From NCBI RefSeq assembly GCF_003086295.3, contig NC_092051.1, forward strand, positions 14,748,810 to 14,812,809: DNA of 64,000 nucleotides, read 5' to 3'. The stretch is from Arachis hypogaea (lineage: Eukaryota; Streptophyta; Magnoliopsida; Fabales; Fabaceae). The notes under the pieces were generated by a model. It made no database searches, was not told where the DNA came from, and saw only the letters and a program-made list of their open reading frames with translations. The translations under genes and the position numbers were made by a program. Every line of letters starts with the position of its first letter. The stretch's first letter is position 1. This document shows positions 25,001 through 37,310 of the stretch, one piece after another.

Positions 25001-27988
25001 TTAATAAAATACATCAACTTCACACAATTATTAAAATGTAAACCTGCGAAGAATACTGTAGAGTTCAGGTCTTGCTCTCATCCAATCTGCAAAACTACTA
25101 TGACCAGCAGCACTAGATTCAAGTGCCGCCCTTTCTGAATGAATGTAAACAGCAAAACATATCAAAAAGTAATATCTCTCCAAGTACTCCACAAAAAAAG
25201 AAAGTGATGCCTCTCTTTTCATCTCATCAGGTTGTCGGAGAATGCTGTTGCGATAGGTGGCAATTGCTTCACGCAGGTTCTGAAATACAAGGGATTCATT
25301 TTCAGATAAAATGTGAAAACTGAACCCACAAAAGATGCAACAACATAAATTCAAAACATCAGGGAGATAGAATAGAACATATAGAAACTCCTACCTGCAT
25401 TGAAGCACACCTGTCAATGACTTTGTCCACTTGTCTTTTCCCCTCAAGACCACCCTGAAGCATGTTAGCTAATTAGAAGGGATAATAAATTTTTTACAAA
25501 GAAACAGAAAATGAATACTTTCATCTTATAAATGAACATTAAAGTTTATTCGAATACCTCTAATACCCGGATCAAGCTTCTTATGACTCCGTATTCTCCC
25601 CTGCGAATTGCCTCCTCTGAGTTAGGTAAATGGTCAGCTATATTGGTCATACTTTGAGAAATTCTTCCAATTGAATTGCTTCTTGGAATCCCTATCATGT
25701 ATTAAGATAAATACAACATTTTATTAATGGCAGCTCCACTGTTATGCATCATGTCTAATATTGAAACATAATTGTTAATCCCAGTTGCACTGCATAGAGG
25801 CCAATCTGAAAAGCACTATAGCAACAGTGGCCACAGCTGACATTTTATACTGATTAAAATTAAAATACTAGATTGCATGTTCATATTCTCTGGGTTTCAT
25901 ATAGCAAAGTAGCACACATCTTAAACAGAAGAATATATATAGCTTCAAATCAGATTCCGAATACGCACAAAATCACTTCTTAATTTCTTGGATGAAGATG
26001 AATGACAACATGAATAAACGAAATACGCCATAACACAGACAAATCACATAAATAAAAAATAGGAGTACCAGAGGCCCCAATTCGGTTTAGGTATACCAAA
26101 GTTGCAATGACCATTCCAGTTGTAGTTCGTCCACGTCCCATTTGACAGTTAAAAATTATCTCTGTATTTACATCAGCTTGAAAAACTTTATGAACCTAAA
26201 ATCAAAGATGAAAAGCAGTTGAGATACATGAAATAATTAATATCAAGAAACTAAAAGTGAATTTGTTTTCTAGGTTACCAAATATTGTACCAAAAGAAAA
26301 ATTACATAATTGAATCTCTTGATCATGGCAAAAGAATAAATGTTCAGATAGTGTCACAAAATTTGGTAGTTTGACAGAGAATGAAAGCCAGCAATCATAA
26401 TTTTCTTGCAGACAATTTTCTCAGGAATTGTTGTAAATGAATAAATAAATAAATAAGAGAAACACTTGAAGGTACAAACTCACATTCATTAAAGGAAGTG
26501 CAAAAAGTAAACACCCTCCCCCCAAAAAAAACACACACACACACACACACAAAATAAATTAATTAATAAATAAAAATTTATAACCAACTATCCATAATTA
26601 ATTATATTTCTCCGGTAATATTGCCATACAGCATCAGTTCAAGGTAAATAGCACTGTTGTAAACTTAACACACAAGAACTGACCAAAGTATCAAAATCCT
26701 GTTCCTTTGGTGATTTTTCATCAGTTATAGGAACTCGCTCATAATCAACTAGGTATCCCTCCACTTGTAACTCCTCATACACCTACAGCAAAGAAAACAA
26801 CTTTGATGCATTGTTGTCAGAAAACTGATTGAGTAGTCTCGGGCCCCCATTGTAAACAAGTTGCATCCATACCTCTAATGGTGTCTTCACGGAATTACAT
26901 GATACCGGTTCCCATTGGTCCACCATCTGACCATCTGGAAGTTCATCGGTCACAAGGATTTTATTTCCATATCTGTTACATAAATGTGGGAATAAGATAA
27001 ATATTAAGGACAACCACCAATTCCACAGGACAAGTTAGAGAAGAGAGAAGGGAGGGAGAGGAGGGGGGGGGGGGGCAGAGAACAACAGAAATAACTACCT
27101 GGCAGCTTCCAACAGTATGTCCTGTTTCAAACGAGCTTCCATTTGTTCAACCCGTTCCCTATTAATTCCCTGATCAAGTACATATGCCACAGATGTTAGA
27201 CGCCAAAAATAATTCTTTTTAAGCATCACTGCACACAATTTAACCCAAACAAGTAAAGTAGGTCCCTCAACTGCGAGGGGTAAAGAGCTTCACAAATAGG
27301 TAATAAATGACATACCGTATACTCAAGGTTAGAGAACGGTCTCTCCACCTCACGCAAAACAAAGGGGCGGCCATTGATGTACACAAGCTGATTTCCAATG
27401 CAAAGATTAGAGCATTACACATCGAAGTTAGAGTAAAAGCTCAGAGAACATCATAACTAAACAAACCTTAAGTTCAGCTAATACTAAATCACTCAGACTC
27501 AGTTACCCTATTAAGTTCTTTTGGTATTCCACATGTTCATTCAGAACTACAAGTACAAGGAAAATAAGCATGAATATGAATATGAATTTGAATTTGAAGT
27601 AAGTACCGGTTCCTCGCGAAGGCTAATCCAGAGAACATGAGCTCTCTTGGCCTGTTTCTGAGCACCAATGTGCTTGAGAACATTCCTGATTCCATCAATG
27701 GTTGGGATAGCAACGCCATGAACATGTAAGGAATCAGCCTGCAAGAAAGAATAGCATTAGAGAGCAAGAAAGCTAGGAAATGAAACAGAAAACAGAAAAC
27801 AGAAAACAGAAAACAAAAAGAAGAAGAAGAAGAAGAACCTGGCGGTAATTAGGAGCACCTTCGATCTGAGGAGAGAGACGCTTGTTCTGGCAACCAGGGA
27901 AATGGTCGCTCTTGAGAATGGTCTTCTTGCCAAGCACCGACCCTCCCCTCATCTTCATCACCTGCTCGGGCTCCTTCGGTATCGACAT
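19046..27988 (-). CDS. Paladin-like protein (tandem tyrosine-phosphatase-type modules), 19 exons, 1254 aa
   Basis: Exons in coding order: 27988-27839, 27738-27607, 27387-27316, 27169-27099, 26972-26873, 26782-26684, 26195-26069, 25691-25558, 25454-25395, 25279-25044, 24578-24149, 23086-22763, 22656-22054, 21973-21800, 21276-21049, 20960-20677, 20294-20010, 19890-19768, 19178-19046. All phases agree; the sum is 3765 nt. Three homologous modules each begin with a GSVLG...ILK block and a GAPN/PTIDGI block and contain an MEARLKEDIL-type helix. Modules 1 and 2 keep the phosphatase signature CQMGRGR (Cys225-Arg231 and Cys644-Arg650); module 3 has SHTGFGG (1084-1090) instead. No signal peptide or membrane segment is evident. 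The start MSIPKEPEQ was chosen over an in-frame ATG 11 codons upstream because it matches the plant family start as I know it. Biochemical function is not established from sequence; a phosphatase or pseudophosphatase signalling role is inferred. Confidence 0.93.
23273..23309. repeat. (GA)n followed by a G-run in paladin intron 11
   Basis: Alternating GA (about 18 bases) is followed within 12 bases by about 12 consecutive G. A similar G-run occurs at about 27063-27075 in intron 4 and an (AC)10 tract at 26531-26550 in intron 6. These are simple repeats with no coding role. Confidence 0.9.
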
Positions 27989-28376
27989 CTTCTTCGATTC
28001 TCTTATCAATCCAATGATCACTACTCACTCCAACTTCGTCTTCTTTATCAGTTACTCGTTTTTTAAAACCCACAGAAACAGTTATCTGTTGTCCACTTCC
28101 CACAGAATTGATTTCCCCATTGATTAATTAAATCCAATCTCCATTCCCCCAATTTTCTGACGGAATCTATAAAAACAACAAGAGAAATTGCTGCCAGCGC
28201 GCACAATCTAACTCTATAATCGTTCACAACCGAAAATCTCACCCCCTTTTCTTTTCTTTTCTTTTCCTTTTTCCCTCGTCACAACTGTCGCAACAGAACG
28301 TGAAATGCGTGAATTCTTCTTCTTAGCTCAGCTTAGCTACAACCACAAGCCGTGTGTATCTGCCACTGTCCTTAAG

Positions 28377-28384
28377 CTTATATA
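28377..28384 (-). promoter_or_regulatory. Candidate TATA box of the paladin-like gene
   Basis: On the minus strand TATATAAG lies about 390 bases upstream of the ATG at 27988. The intervening leader would contain a purine-rich minus-strand tract (plus-strand CTTTT repeats at about 28248-28273), common in plant leaders. There is no other support. Confidence 0.3.
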
Positions 28385-30959
28385 AAAATAAATGTAAGCA
28401 TAACGAATCTTTATTCCGATTCTTATATATACTCTTCAAATCTTAACCTTTTTTTTCTCTATTTCCTTATATAGTCGTACTAATCTTCATATTTATCCAG
28501 ACTCACTCTATACTTAATTACTTATTTCTAAATTTTATAAAATAATTTTTATAATTTTTTAACTAAAAGAATAAAAATAAAATAATAAAAAAGAATTTAA
28601 AAAAAAAATGTTAGCGGTTTTGGCTATGGCAGAGTGAGATTACTAATTATTATTATTATTATTATTACTATTATTATTATATTAAAAGACTATCAAAATT
28701 ATTATTTTTAGTTATTAATTTTTTTTTATCGAAGATATGGAGACTCGAATCCGCAATCTCTTAATTGAGTATGGAGAGACTATGTCATTAATTAATTATT
28801 AATATTTAAAATATAAAATAAAATATATTATTAAATTATTATACTAAAAAAAATTAAATTAAAAAAATTAAGTTATTAATTAAATAATTAACAAAAAACA
28901 ATAAATTACTCCCGGTCATTTCTCATATTATTATTCGCGTACGCTTAATTTGAAAGCGCTTATGGCTTATGCTGTGAATATTCGAGTTTTGCTATGGTGG
29001 CAAAGTTGCGTTTGGTGCCAAGAGTTAACAACATGACCGAAAGCCCAACAAGTTCTACCAACCGTTCGTATTTCACTTTTCGCGTTTTGGATTGGACATT
29101 TTGGACTCCATTAATCCTCGTATGCCCAGAGTTGACGCTCACCACAAAAATTTGTACCACAAGTTAAATCAAATAAATTAAATACACGAATTAAATTGGG
29201 TTAGTCTCATAATTACTTCATTAAGTCTAATTTGAATAAATAATTTAATTAAATTATTTTTAAAAAAATAATTTAAATAATAAATATTTATATTAAAAAT
29301 AATTTATAAATAAATTATTTTATATTTAATTTTTTAGTTTTAAATTATTTATTTTAAAAAAATATATATAATAAAAAATTTTTTACTATAAAAAATTATT
29401 TTTTTTATTTTTTTATACACACTTAAATAATTTATTAAAAAATTATAATTTAAATTTTAAAATTTTACTAGACATTAATATTATTATTTTTTATAAGTCA
29501 AAAATAAAAAAAATTAAAACTTTTTAAACCAATCTTTAATCCATTTAAATAAATATCAAAAATTCGAATTTGCATATAATAATTTATAATTTCGCTATAT
29601 TATCAACAGTATTTCTGTCAACTTTTGCCAACTCTTATTTATAATTGTGTTTAATAGAAGTGTTTTTGTGGATGTGTCTAATTAAAATATTTTTTTATGA
29701 CTGAATCTAATAGAAGTGTCTTAATAGATATATTTTTTTGATGTGTGTCTTTATACATGTGTTTAAAATATAATAATTAATTATTGTTGACAATAAATTG
29801 ACAGATAATCTATTGGTACCTATACTTTTTCAATAATTTATTAGCAAACAATAAACCTTTAAATGAAGAATCCCGCTAGGGAGCCAATGGAATAAGTATA
29901 CAATGGGTTGATTCTTTAACCGAATATAAAGAAGCAATCATTCGCTATCGTACAGGTTCAAACCTCCAGAGTAAAACACTATTAAATTATCAAACACAAT
30001 ACACCTATATTATTTGGAATAACTATCCGGATACTAGGGATAATAAACATATGACATATTACGAATCACTTTAAAATTTAAATAAACATCCGATACTTTA
30101 ATTTTAATTTAAAATTAACCCCATTATTATATATATTATACGGAATATGTATTAGCTCTCTATACTTTCTCTTAAATAAAATACAAAAATTAAATACTCG
30201 ATTCGATTCTCTATGAAATTGAGTAAGGACTAAGGAGGAAAAAGTAAAATGCTCGTGGCTTTTCGCTTGCCTCTTATATGGATAAAGCTTGCAATGCAAC
30301 AAAATGTAATAAAATTGTGACAGTGATTATTCCCAAACGTGCATCACTGTACATGTGAACCATAGACGATAGCGTCAACTATCATAAGAGCCATGGCTTT
30401 GTTTTACGAAGTTGGATAAGATAAGATTTAGGCAATAAAAAATGTCGGAAATATTATATATGATATTATATTTATGATAAATTCAGCATTGACAAAGTTG
30501 TATTAACTCCATATTTGTGTATAATTGGAAGAAAGCATACTTAAATGTGATAGAAACAGAAGAGGAAATACAAAACGTGGAAGAAATGACATGTCAATTG
30601 ATGGGACGCGACTTTGGATGATCCAATCACCATTGTTATGAGGGGCCCAACGAATAAGGTTGTTAAACCAACAAAACAGAATAATTAAGAGAAAGAAATA
30701 AAAAAAGAATTACCGCTGACCAATTTTGAGTATCTTGAACTTAGATGGGGAACACAACGCGTTGCACTATTACGCATGTGAAAGGTTGAACAATGAAATA
30801 AAAATGTATAGTAAGAACGTGAAATACATGGCGGTGAAGTAATAATTTTATAATCACTTTGAAATCTGAATGCAACTTTTTAAAAGAGTTTTGACCAAGG
30901 GATGGAATGAACAAATGCAATTTGAACGTGGTTTGTTGGCTATTTTTTTATACATGAAA
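28385..30959. other. AT-rich intergenic DNA, no gene recognised
   Basis: It contains a (TAT)n microsatellite (28645-28680), very AT-rich partly palindromic DNA (29210-29480), and a short GC-richer stretch around 29865-29900. None of the short ORFs here resembles a known protein. Confidence 0.5.
28645..28680. repeat. (TAT)n microsatellite
   Basis: Twelve trinucleotide units with one interruption. Confidence 0.9.
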
Positions 30960-30964
30960 GTTAG

Positions 30965-31187
30965 TGATTAATGGTAAAAGGGTTTAAAAAAGAAAAGAAA
31001 AATTATTTAAAAAAATATCATTTGTTACTTTTTGATATGATTACAAAATTCTTATCAATATATAGATTAAGAGTATACTAATGAGTATGTTAATTATGGA
31101 ATAATATTCTAATAAATTACATTGATATTTTTTCTGATCCTCTTTGATATTTTTCGAATTTTGTTTTCTAATTACGATATTCTAATA
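30965..31187 (-). repeat. 3' LTR of the Copia element
   Basis: It aligns end to end with 36608-36834 (shared stretches such as tctgatcctctttgatattt), with scattered substitutions. The element-side boundary is set by the adjacent polypurine tract. The outer boundary is uncertain by 7 bases. Confidence 0.85.
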
Positions 31188-31200
31188 CTCCCCTCTCAAC
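31188..31200 (-). other. Polypurine tract of the Copia element
   Basis: On the minus strand this reads gttgagaggggag and directly abuts the 3' LTR, the position where plus-strand DNA synthesis is primed. Confidence 0.75.
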
Positions 31201-31245
31201 GGGAGTAGTGGAATCACCAATACTCAGCTTGGTTATAATTTTAAC

Positions 31246-33147
31246 CCATGTTTTGAAAATCGGTTCGAACCGGCTGGTCGAACCGGTCGAACCGTGAACC
31301 GATAGCTGTAGCGGTTCGGATAATAAGAAAAATCGCAGGATTTGAAAATCGGACTTGAACCGACGAACCGGCCGGTTACCGGTCGGTCGAACCGAACCGG
31401 GACCCGGCCGGTTTTTTAACATTGCCTCAATACGCTGCCGTTTTGTGCTGAGGGAACCCTAATTCCCTTTTCTGAGTTTTCTCCTTCGCAGCCTCCACTT
31501 CCTCGTTCCTCCATCTTCTCAGTTCTCAACTCCAGCCTCCCACAGAACAGAACACCACCCAGTTACCCACGACTCCAGGAGGCCCTCAACGCACTCACTG
31601 CCGTCGCACTCACCTCAACACACTCACCTCCGTCGCGCCTTCAGCACGGTGACGCCGTCACCAGCGTCGCGCCGTCAGCTCCCTGGCGCCGTTGGGTCCG
31701 TCGCGCCTTCCGATACCTCGCGCAGTCAGCACCTTCCCGCCGTCAGCTCCGCCGCGTGCTCAGCTCCGTCGCGCCCTCAGCCACTTCGCATGTCACCTTC
31801 GTCGAGCTCTGCCTCTGAGAAAGCAGTAGAGAAGCGTTGAAGCGTTGAAGCGTTGTCCTTCGAGCTCTGAGAGAAAGCAACAGATTTCCTCATTTCCAGG
31901 TAATTTTTAATTTAGTTATGAACATGATTTTGTGATGCAATCCGATTCTGATGAAACTGTGCTCTGATGAACTGAACTCTGAGTCTCTACTCTCTGAAAA
32001 CTGAAACTGTTATGAACTGATTTTGTGATTTCATTGATTCCGATGAACTGAACTCTGATGAACTGAACTCTGAGTCTCTACTCTCTGAAGGTGTTATGAA
32101 CTGATTTTGTGATTTCATTGATTCTGATGAACTGTGAACTGTGAACTGTGATGAAAGTCATGAAACTGTGAACTGTGATGAAAGTCATGAAACTGTGATG
32201 AAATATGAACTGATTTTGTGATGCTTTTGTGAACAAAGAATTTTTTGAACTTGAGATGTTGTACTTGTTCAGAGTGTTAAGACTTGAGAGTGCGGCATTC
32301 CACAACATGATGATCAAGTGTTACAGTTACAAAAATAATAAGAACAAGTTTTGAAATAATGCTTCTCATTTTCTCAGTGTACAACAGAGTGAGGACTAAG
32401 AGAAAATTAAAATTGTGGTTGGATCGACAAATTAAAGATAAGAATGGCTACATTATATTATGTTCAGTTCTTCAATTCATTGAGTCTTCTTTTTTAATTG
32501 TGTGCCAGTTGTTGTTGAGCATCTCCATTTATTTATTTGCACTTGTGACATTTCTTTTATAAGAAATTGTACCACTAGTTTTGAATTTTGTAAGAATAAT
32601 TAATGTGCACTTGTGACATTTCTTTTATAAGAATTTTTTGAACCTCAGATGTTGTACTTGTTCAGTTGTTTGTATACTCTGATTTTGAAATTTGGATGTT
32701 GTTTGTTCATTTATTGTGAACTTGAGAGTTGAGATTATTGGGTTGGATTGCTGGTAATATTGAGTTGAGATTAGTGGAAATGAAGGTGATGAAATCAATG
32801 AGGCAAATCTGCAGCAAATTATGGAGGATTTTGATGATTGATGACAAACTTGGATCATTTTGATGCTGCTATGTTATGTTTGATTGGTTGTTTGTTGACT
32901 TTTGAACTTTGAATTTGTATTTGAATGAGATTATAACATTTGGTTTATGTAGGACTTTTAATTTGAATGATATTTTAAAGTTTATATTAGACTATAATTA
33001 TATTTTCATGTGCTTATTTATATTTTAATTATTATTTTATTATAAAACGGTTTTTACGGTTCAACCACGGTCAAATCGGTTAAACCTATGAACCAGTGAA
33101 CCAGTGTCTAGAGCGGTTCGATGACCGGTTCGGTTTTCAGAACCTTG
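31246..33147. mobile_element. Non-autonomous hAT-type element with 8-bp target duplication
   Basis: The 8-mer attttaac flanks it at 31238-31245 and 33148-33155, the duplication length typical of hAT elements. The ends are inverted and imperfect: left ccatgttttgaaaatcggtt, right the inverse of caaggttctgaaaaccgaac. Both subterminal regions are packed with ggttcgaaccgg-type motifs (31255-31415 and 33045-33135), probably transposase-binding repeats. The interior is CpG-rich at 31430-31870 and AT-rich with small repeats beyond. The longest ORF (31649-31840) resembles no transposase. The element interrupts the Copia internal region between the RNase H stop and the polypurine tract. Confidence 0.85.
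31960..32215 (+). repeat. Short tandem repeats inside the hAT element
   Basis: The unit gatgaactgaactctgagtctctactctctgaa occurs twice around 31965-32090 (quoted in part: ctgagtctctactctctgaa), followed by two copies of a gtgatgaaagtcatgaaact unit at 32147-32195. Confidence 0.8.
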
Positions 33148-33161
33148 ATTTTAACAATAGC

Positions 33162-36100
33162 TTATCTTGAAACTGCTTTAGTAAGAGTATCAGCCAACTG
33201 ATCTTGTGATCTCACAAATAGAAGCTCAATAATGCCCTTCTCAATTTTTTCTTTGATAAAGTGTCGATCCAACTCAACATGTTTTGTTCTATCATGTTGT
33301 ACGCGATTCTCTGATATTGTGGTTTTATTGTCACATTTCAACTGACTTGGCAATTGTGGTGGAAACCCAATCTCAGTCATCAATTTTCTTATCCACAATA
33401 CTTCAGTTATGCATTTAACGATCCTTCGAAATTCTGCCTCTATGCTTGAAAGTGCTACAACTTTCTGCTTCTTGCTTTTTCAAGTTACCAAGTTGCCTCC
33501 AACAAGTGTAAAATAACCAACTATTGATCTTCTATCGTTTGGGTTACCCGCCCAATCTACGTCAATGTATGCCTCAACCTTCAAATGGCCATTCCTTTTG
33601 AATATGATTCTACTTCCTGGAGCTCCCTTCAAATATCGAACTATCATCATGGCAGCTTCCATATGATCTTCTTGTGGCTTATGCATAAACTGACTTATTA
33701 TTCCCACAGCATAAGCTATGTCAAGCCGAGTATGTGATAAGTAAATTAGTTTTTCAACTAGTCGCTGGTACCTTTCCTTATCTGCTAGGGTGGCACCTTC
33801 TACTATCTTCAACTTGTGATTAACTTGCATGGGCATATCTATTATTTTGTAATCCACCATTCCTGTTTCTGCCAGAAAGTCCAAAACGTAATTTCTTTGG
33901 GAGATAAAGATTCCTTTGCTGGATCGTAGAACATCTATTCCTAAGAAATATTTTAGTCTTTCCAAATCCTTCATTTCGAAGTTTGTAAATAGGTTCCTTC
34001 TCAATTTTACAATTTCTTCATCATCACTTCCCGTTATGATCATATCATCCACATAGGTTATTAGGCGCAAGTGACTAAATCTTCCCATTTTTTTAAAAAA
34101 AGATATGATCAAAGTTGCTTTGTTTGTACCCATAACTTTTCATGGCCGATGTAAATCTTCCAAACCAGGCACGTGGAGATTGTTTAATCCCATAAAGAGC
34201 CTTCTTTAACCGGCAAACTTCATGTTTTCTAAATCCTGTTGAGAAACCTGAAGGAGCTTCCATGTATACTTCTTCTTTCAACTCTCCATGCAAGAAAGCA
34301 TTCTTGACATCAAATTGATGGGGTAGCCAATCTTCATTTGCTGCTATTGAAAACAACATCTTGATAGTATTAATCTTTGCAACCGGTGAAAAAGTATCAG
34401 TGTAGTCGATACCATAGGTCTGTGTATAACCTTTGGCCACCAACCTTGCCTTGTACTATTCAATGGTGTCATCTGCCTTGTGTTTAATGGTGAAAATCCA
34501 TTTGCACCTGACTAGCTTTTTTCCTATCGGTAGGATACACTTTTCCCAAGTTCCGTTCTTCTTTAGAGTTTCTATTTCTGTATTCATGGTTTTTCGCCAT
34601 TCAACTTTCTCATTAGCTTCTTGAATAGTTCTTGGAATGTCTTCTGTCAAGAGTGTGGTAGAAAAAGCCTTTGCAACATTTGCTATTCCTTCTCTAGCCA
34701 CCCTTATTGGATATCTTGAGTTACGGAAAACATGTTCTGGTGAGTACCGATTAGGAGGCATTCCTCTGTTTCTTCTTGGAGGAAGAATAAAGGTATTGGG
34801 TTCTCGTTCTTCTTGTTCCAGTGCTACACTGTTATTGTTAGTGGCCTCATTGAAAACAGGGAGTAAATTATCATATTGGTAATTACTTACCTCTTGTCTG
34901 ACATTCTCAAAAGGACTCTCACTGGTTGTATGTACCGAGTTATTTTCTACGTTGACTGAAGTATGCTCGGTAGCTCCATCTACTTGCTCTGTTTGAACAA
35001 TTTCTGGGCAACAAAGGTTATTTAGCCAACTTAATGGTTTATTATTGTTCTCCCCCTGAATGCCATATTGGTGGTTGAAGTAAAATTCGGATTCTAAAAA
35101 ATCACAATCCATGGTCACATGAATATGACGAGTGAATGGATTGTAACACCTATACCCCTTTTAATGTGTAGCATACCCAACGAAAACACATTTTTTTACA
35201 CAAGGATCAAGTTTTATTCTATTGACTTTAGGGATATGGACAAAGACGGAACATCCAAATACTCGAGGTGGTAAGGTTAGAATAGGCGGGATTGCAGTCT
35301 GAGTAGCCAAGACTTGTAAGAGTGTTTTGTGGTGGAGAACTTGGGTAGGTAGGCGATTCAATAAGTAAGCAGAGGTTGCTATAGCTTCAGGCCAAAAAGT
35401 TTTTGGAACTTGTGCATCAAAAAGCATGGCTCGGGTTATCTTAAGTAACTTACGATTTCGATGCTCAGCTACACCATTTTGTTGGGGTGTATTTGGACAG
35501 GAAGTTTGATGGATAAGACCATTTTGCATAAAAAAATCACACATTGATTGATTTATAAATTCCCTACCATTATCTGAGCAAAGTACTTGGATTTTCTTGT
35601 TGAATTGAGTTTGAATCATTTGGTAGAAAGCAAAGAATTTTATCAGGCACTTCAGATATGTGTTTTAAAAAATATACCAAAGTCATGCTAGAGAAATTGT
35701 CTACAAATAACACAAAATATTGAAAATTATTATGGAAAATAGGGGCTGGGCCCCACACATTAGAGTGCATTAGAGAAAAATTGGAATTGACTCTAGTGTT
35801 GGTTGGAGGTAAAGAAACTCTGTGATTTTTTGTATGAATACAAGTTTTACATTTGAGGGGTTCATTGCTACTTGTAAAAAGACTAGGAAATAAAAACTTG
35901 AGGTACCCAAATGAAGGAGGTCCGAGACGCATGTGCCATAACCAAAGTTGCCTAGTAACTGTTCCGTGAGCAAGCATGGCATGACCCTGGTGTTCTACTT
36001 CATCAACATAGTAAAGGCCTTCTCACTCAGTACCACGCCCAATGATCTTCTTAGTAAGAATGTACTGTAAAAGACAAAAGGTAGAGTACATGAGTACCAC

Positions 36101-36350
36101 ACAATTTAGTTCCTTTGTTACTTGACTAACAGACAATAATTTTGATGATAGTGCAGGGACATAGAGGCAATTTTTTAATTTCAATTTTTCTTAAAAAGTA
36201 ATGGAGCCTCCTCCTTTAACATCAATTAATTCTCCACTAGCTGTTTCAATATAGGCTTTTGAGGGTATAGTCAAGCTGTTAAAATCATGAAGATCATGAG
36301 TCATAGTATCGGTAGTCCCACAATCGAAAATTCATTCATTTATTTTTTTA
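33162..36350 (-). pseudogene. Copia pol remnant: protease, integrase, reverse transcriptase, RNase H
   Basis: On the minus strand, in order: a protease-like start with FDCGTTDTM (about 36310-36345); a GAG-pre-integrase zinc region with HMRLGP and CKTC (35977-35570); an integrase core with SDNGREF and TPQQNGVAEHRN (35619-35161); and reverse transcriptase with [25 protein letters not shown] and YVDDMI (35118-33480). The RNase H tail has KHVELDRHFI and DQLADTLTKAV, with its stop near 33162. The reading frame shifts and stops several times between these blocks, so no polyprotein can be made. The active-site Cys in FDCG replaces the usual Ser of DSG. Confidence 0.88.
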
Positions 36351-36603
36351 ATTGGATTCTAATTTTGGGTCTCCCTTTCATATTGAGTCGCGGCCTGGGC
36401 TGAGCAGCCAAGGAGTTCAGTAGTCCTTGCCATTACCACCGCTGCTGCCTTGCCATCACGACTTGCTTCCTCTCTTCTGGCATCGCGACTTGCTTCCTTT
36501 CTACTGGTTTGTGATGATCGCATTCCAAGACTATTGCGTAGCATATTTGTAATTTGTAATGTTGATCAAAATGGTTGATTTTGAGTTCCTAAAACTTAAC
36601 TCT

Positions 36604-36615
36604 GCTCTGGTACCA
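36604..36615 (-). other. Primer-binding site of the Copia element
   Basis: On the minus strand tggtaccagagc is one base from the standard complement of initiator tRNA-Met 3' end (tggtatcagagc). It overlaps or abuts the inner edge of the 5' LTR. Confidence 0.75.
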
Positions 36616-36834
36616 TGGTACAAAGGGTTTGAGAAAGAAAATAAGAATTATTTAGAAAAGTATTATTTGTTATTTTTTTATACGTGATTACAAGATTCTT
36701 ACCAATATATAGACCAAGAGTACCCTAATGAGTACGCTAATTATGGAATAATATCCTAATAAATTACATTGATGTTTTTTCTGATCCTCTTTGATATTTT
36801 CCTAATTTTGTTTTCTAATTATGATATTCTAATA
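36608..36834 (-). repeat. 5' LTR of the Copia element
   Basis: Pairs with 30965-31187. On the minus strand it begins tattagaatatc; the usual Copia start is tgttaga, so the second base appears to have changed G to A. Confidence 0.85.
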
Positions 36835-36839
36835 GTTAG

Positions 36840-37310
36840 GTCCGTGTTATGCTGGATTATGGACGTTAGAAGGTTATACACTGTTATAACAGTGGTAATT
36901 TTTTAAACTGTTGAAGAAAAAATCGGATTGTTCGATTTTTTTTGTAGAGAAAAGACAACACAAATCGAACGGTTTAATTTGTGTTGAACAAAAATGATCA
37001 ACATTTTGGGACAAAGAAGTTGGACCTACCAATTTCATAAATTTGAGATTTTTTTTATTTTGTTAGAATGTTAATTGGACAGTCTGATTTGAGTTCTTAA
37101 AAAAATTTGAAATGATAAAAAGGCGTTCAGACCGTTCAATTTCTTTGTTTATTATACCCGAGCTTAGACGAACTCTCCACTTCTTCTTCATCTCTCAAGT
37201 CTCAAATCTTCTAAAATTCCTTTCGTTCTTCCTCTCCATCTTTTCAAAAGAAAAAAAATACCCAGGTTGAGAGTGTCTAATGTGAGTAGTTTATCATAGA
37301 TGATAGAATT
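36840..37310. other. Spacer before the Mutator-like fragment
   Basis: AT-rich sequence with a pyrimidine-rich part (37160-37250) that may be the leader of the transposase fragment that follows. No ORF is recognised. Confidence 0.4.

Larger units (their letters stand above)
30965..36834 (-). mobile_element. Copia LTR retrotransposon, decayed and carrying a nested hAT element
   Basis: Two related LTRs (30965-31187 and 36608-36834) flank protease, integrase, reverse transcriptase and RNase H remnants in Copia order on the minus strand. The 5-mer gttag occurs at 30960-30964 and 36835-36839 and is a likely target-site duplication. The primer-binding site is next to the right LTR and the polypurine tract next to the left one, both on the minus strand. 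The space between the 5' LTR and the protease is only about 250 bases, so gag is essentially missing. The 1902-bp insertion at 31246-33147 arrived later. Confidence 0.9.

Noticed and set aside
27989..28021. Upstream in-frame ATG (28021) of the paladin-like gene, adding 11 residues
   Set aside because: The plant family, as I know it, begins at MSIPKEPEQ (27988), and the extra residues show no conserved feature. It remains possible as an alternative start.
28960..29160. 66-codon minus-strand ORF in the intergenic region
   Set aside because: No motif, no splice context and no homologous block recognised.
31649..31840. Ser/Pro-rich ORF in the hAT element
   Set aside because: Low-complexity reading of a CpG-rich tract with no resemblance to a transposase or host protein.
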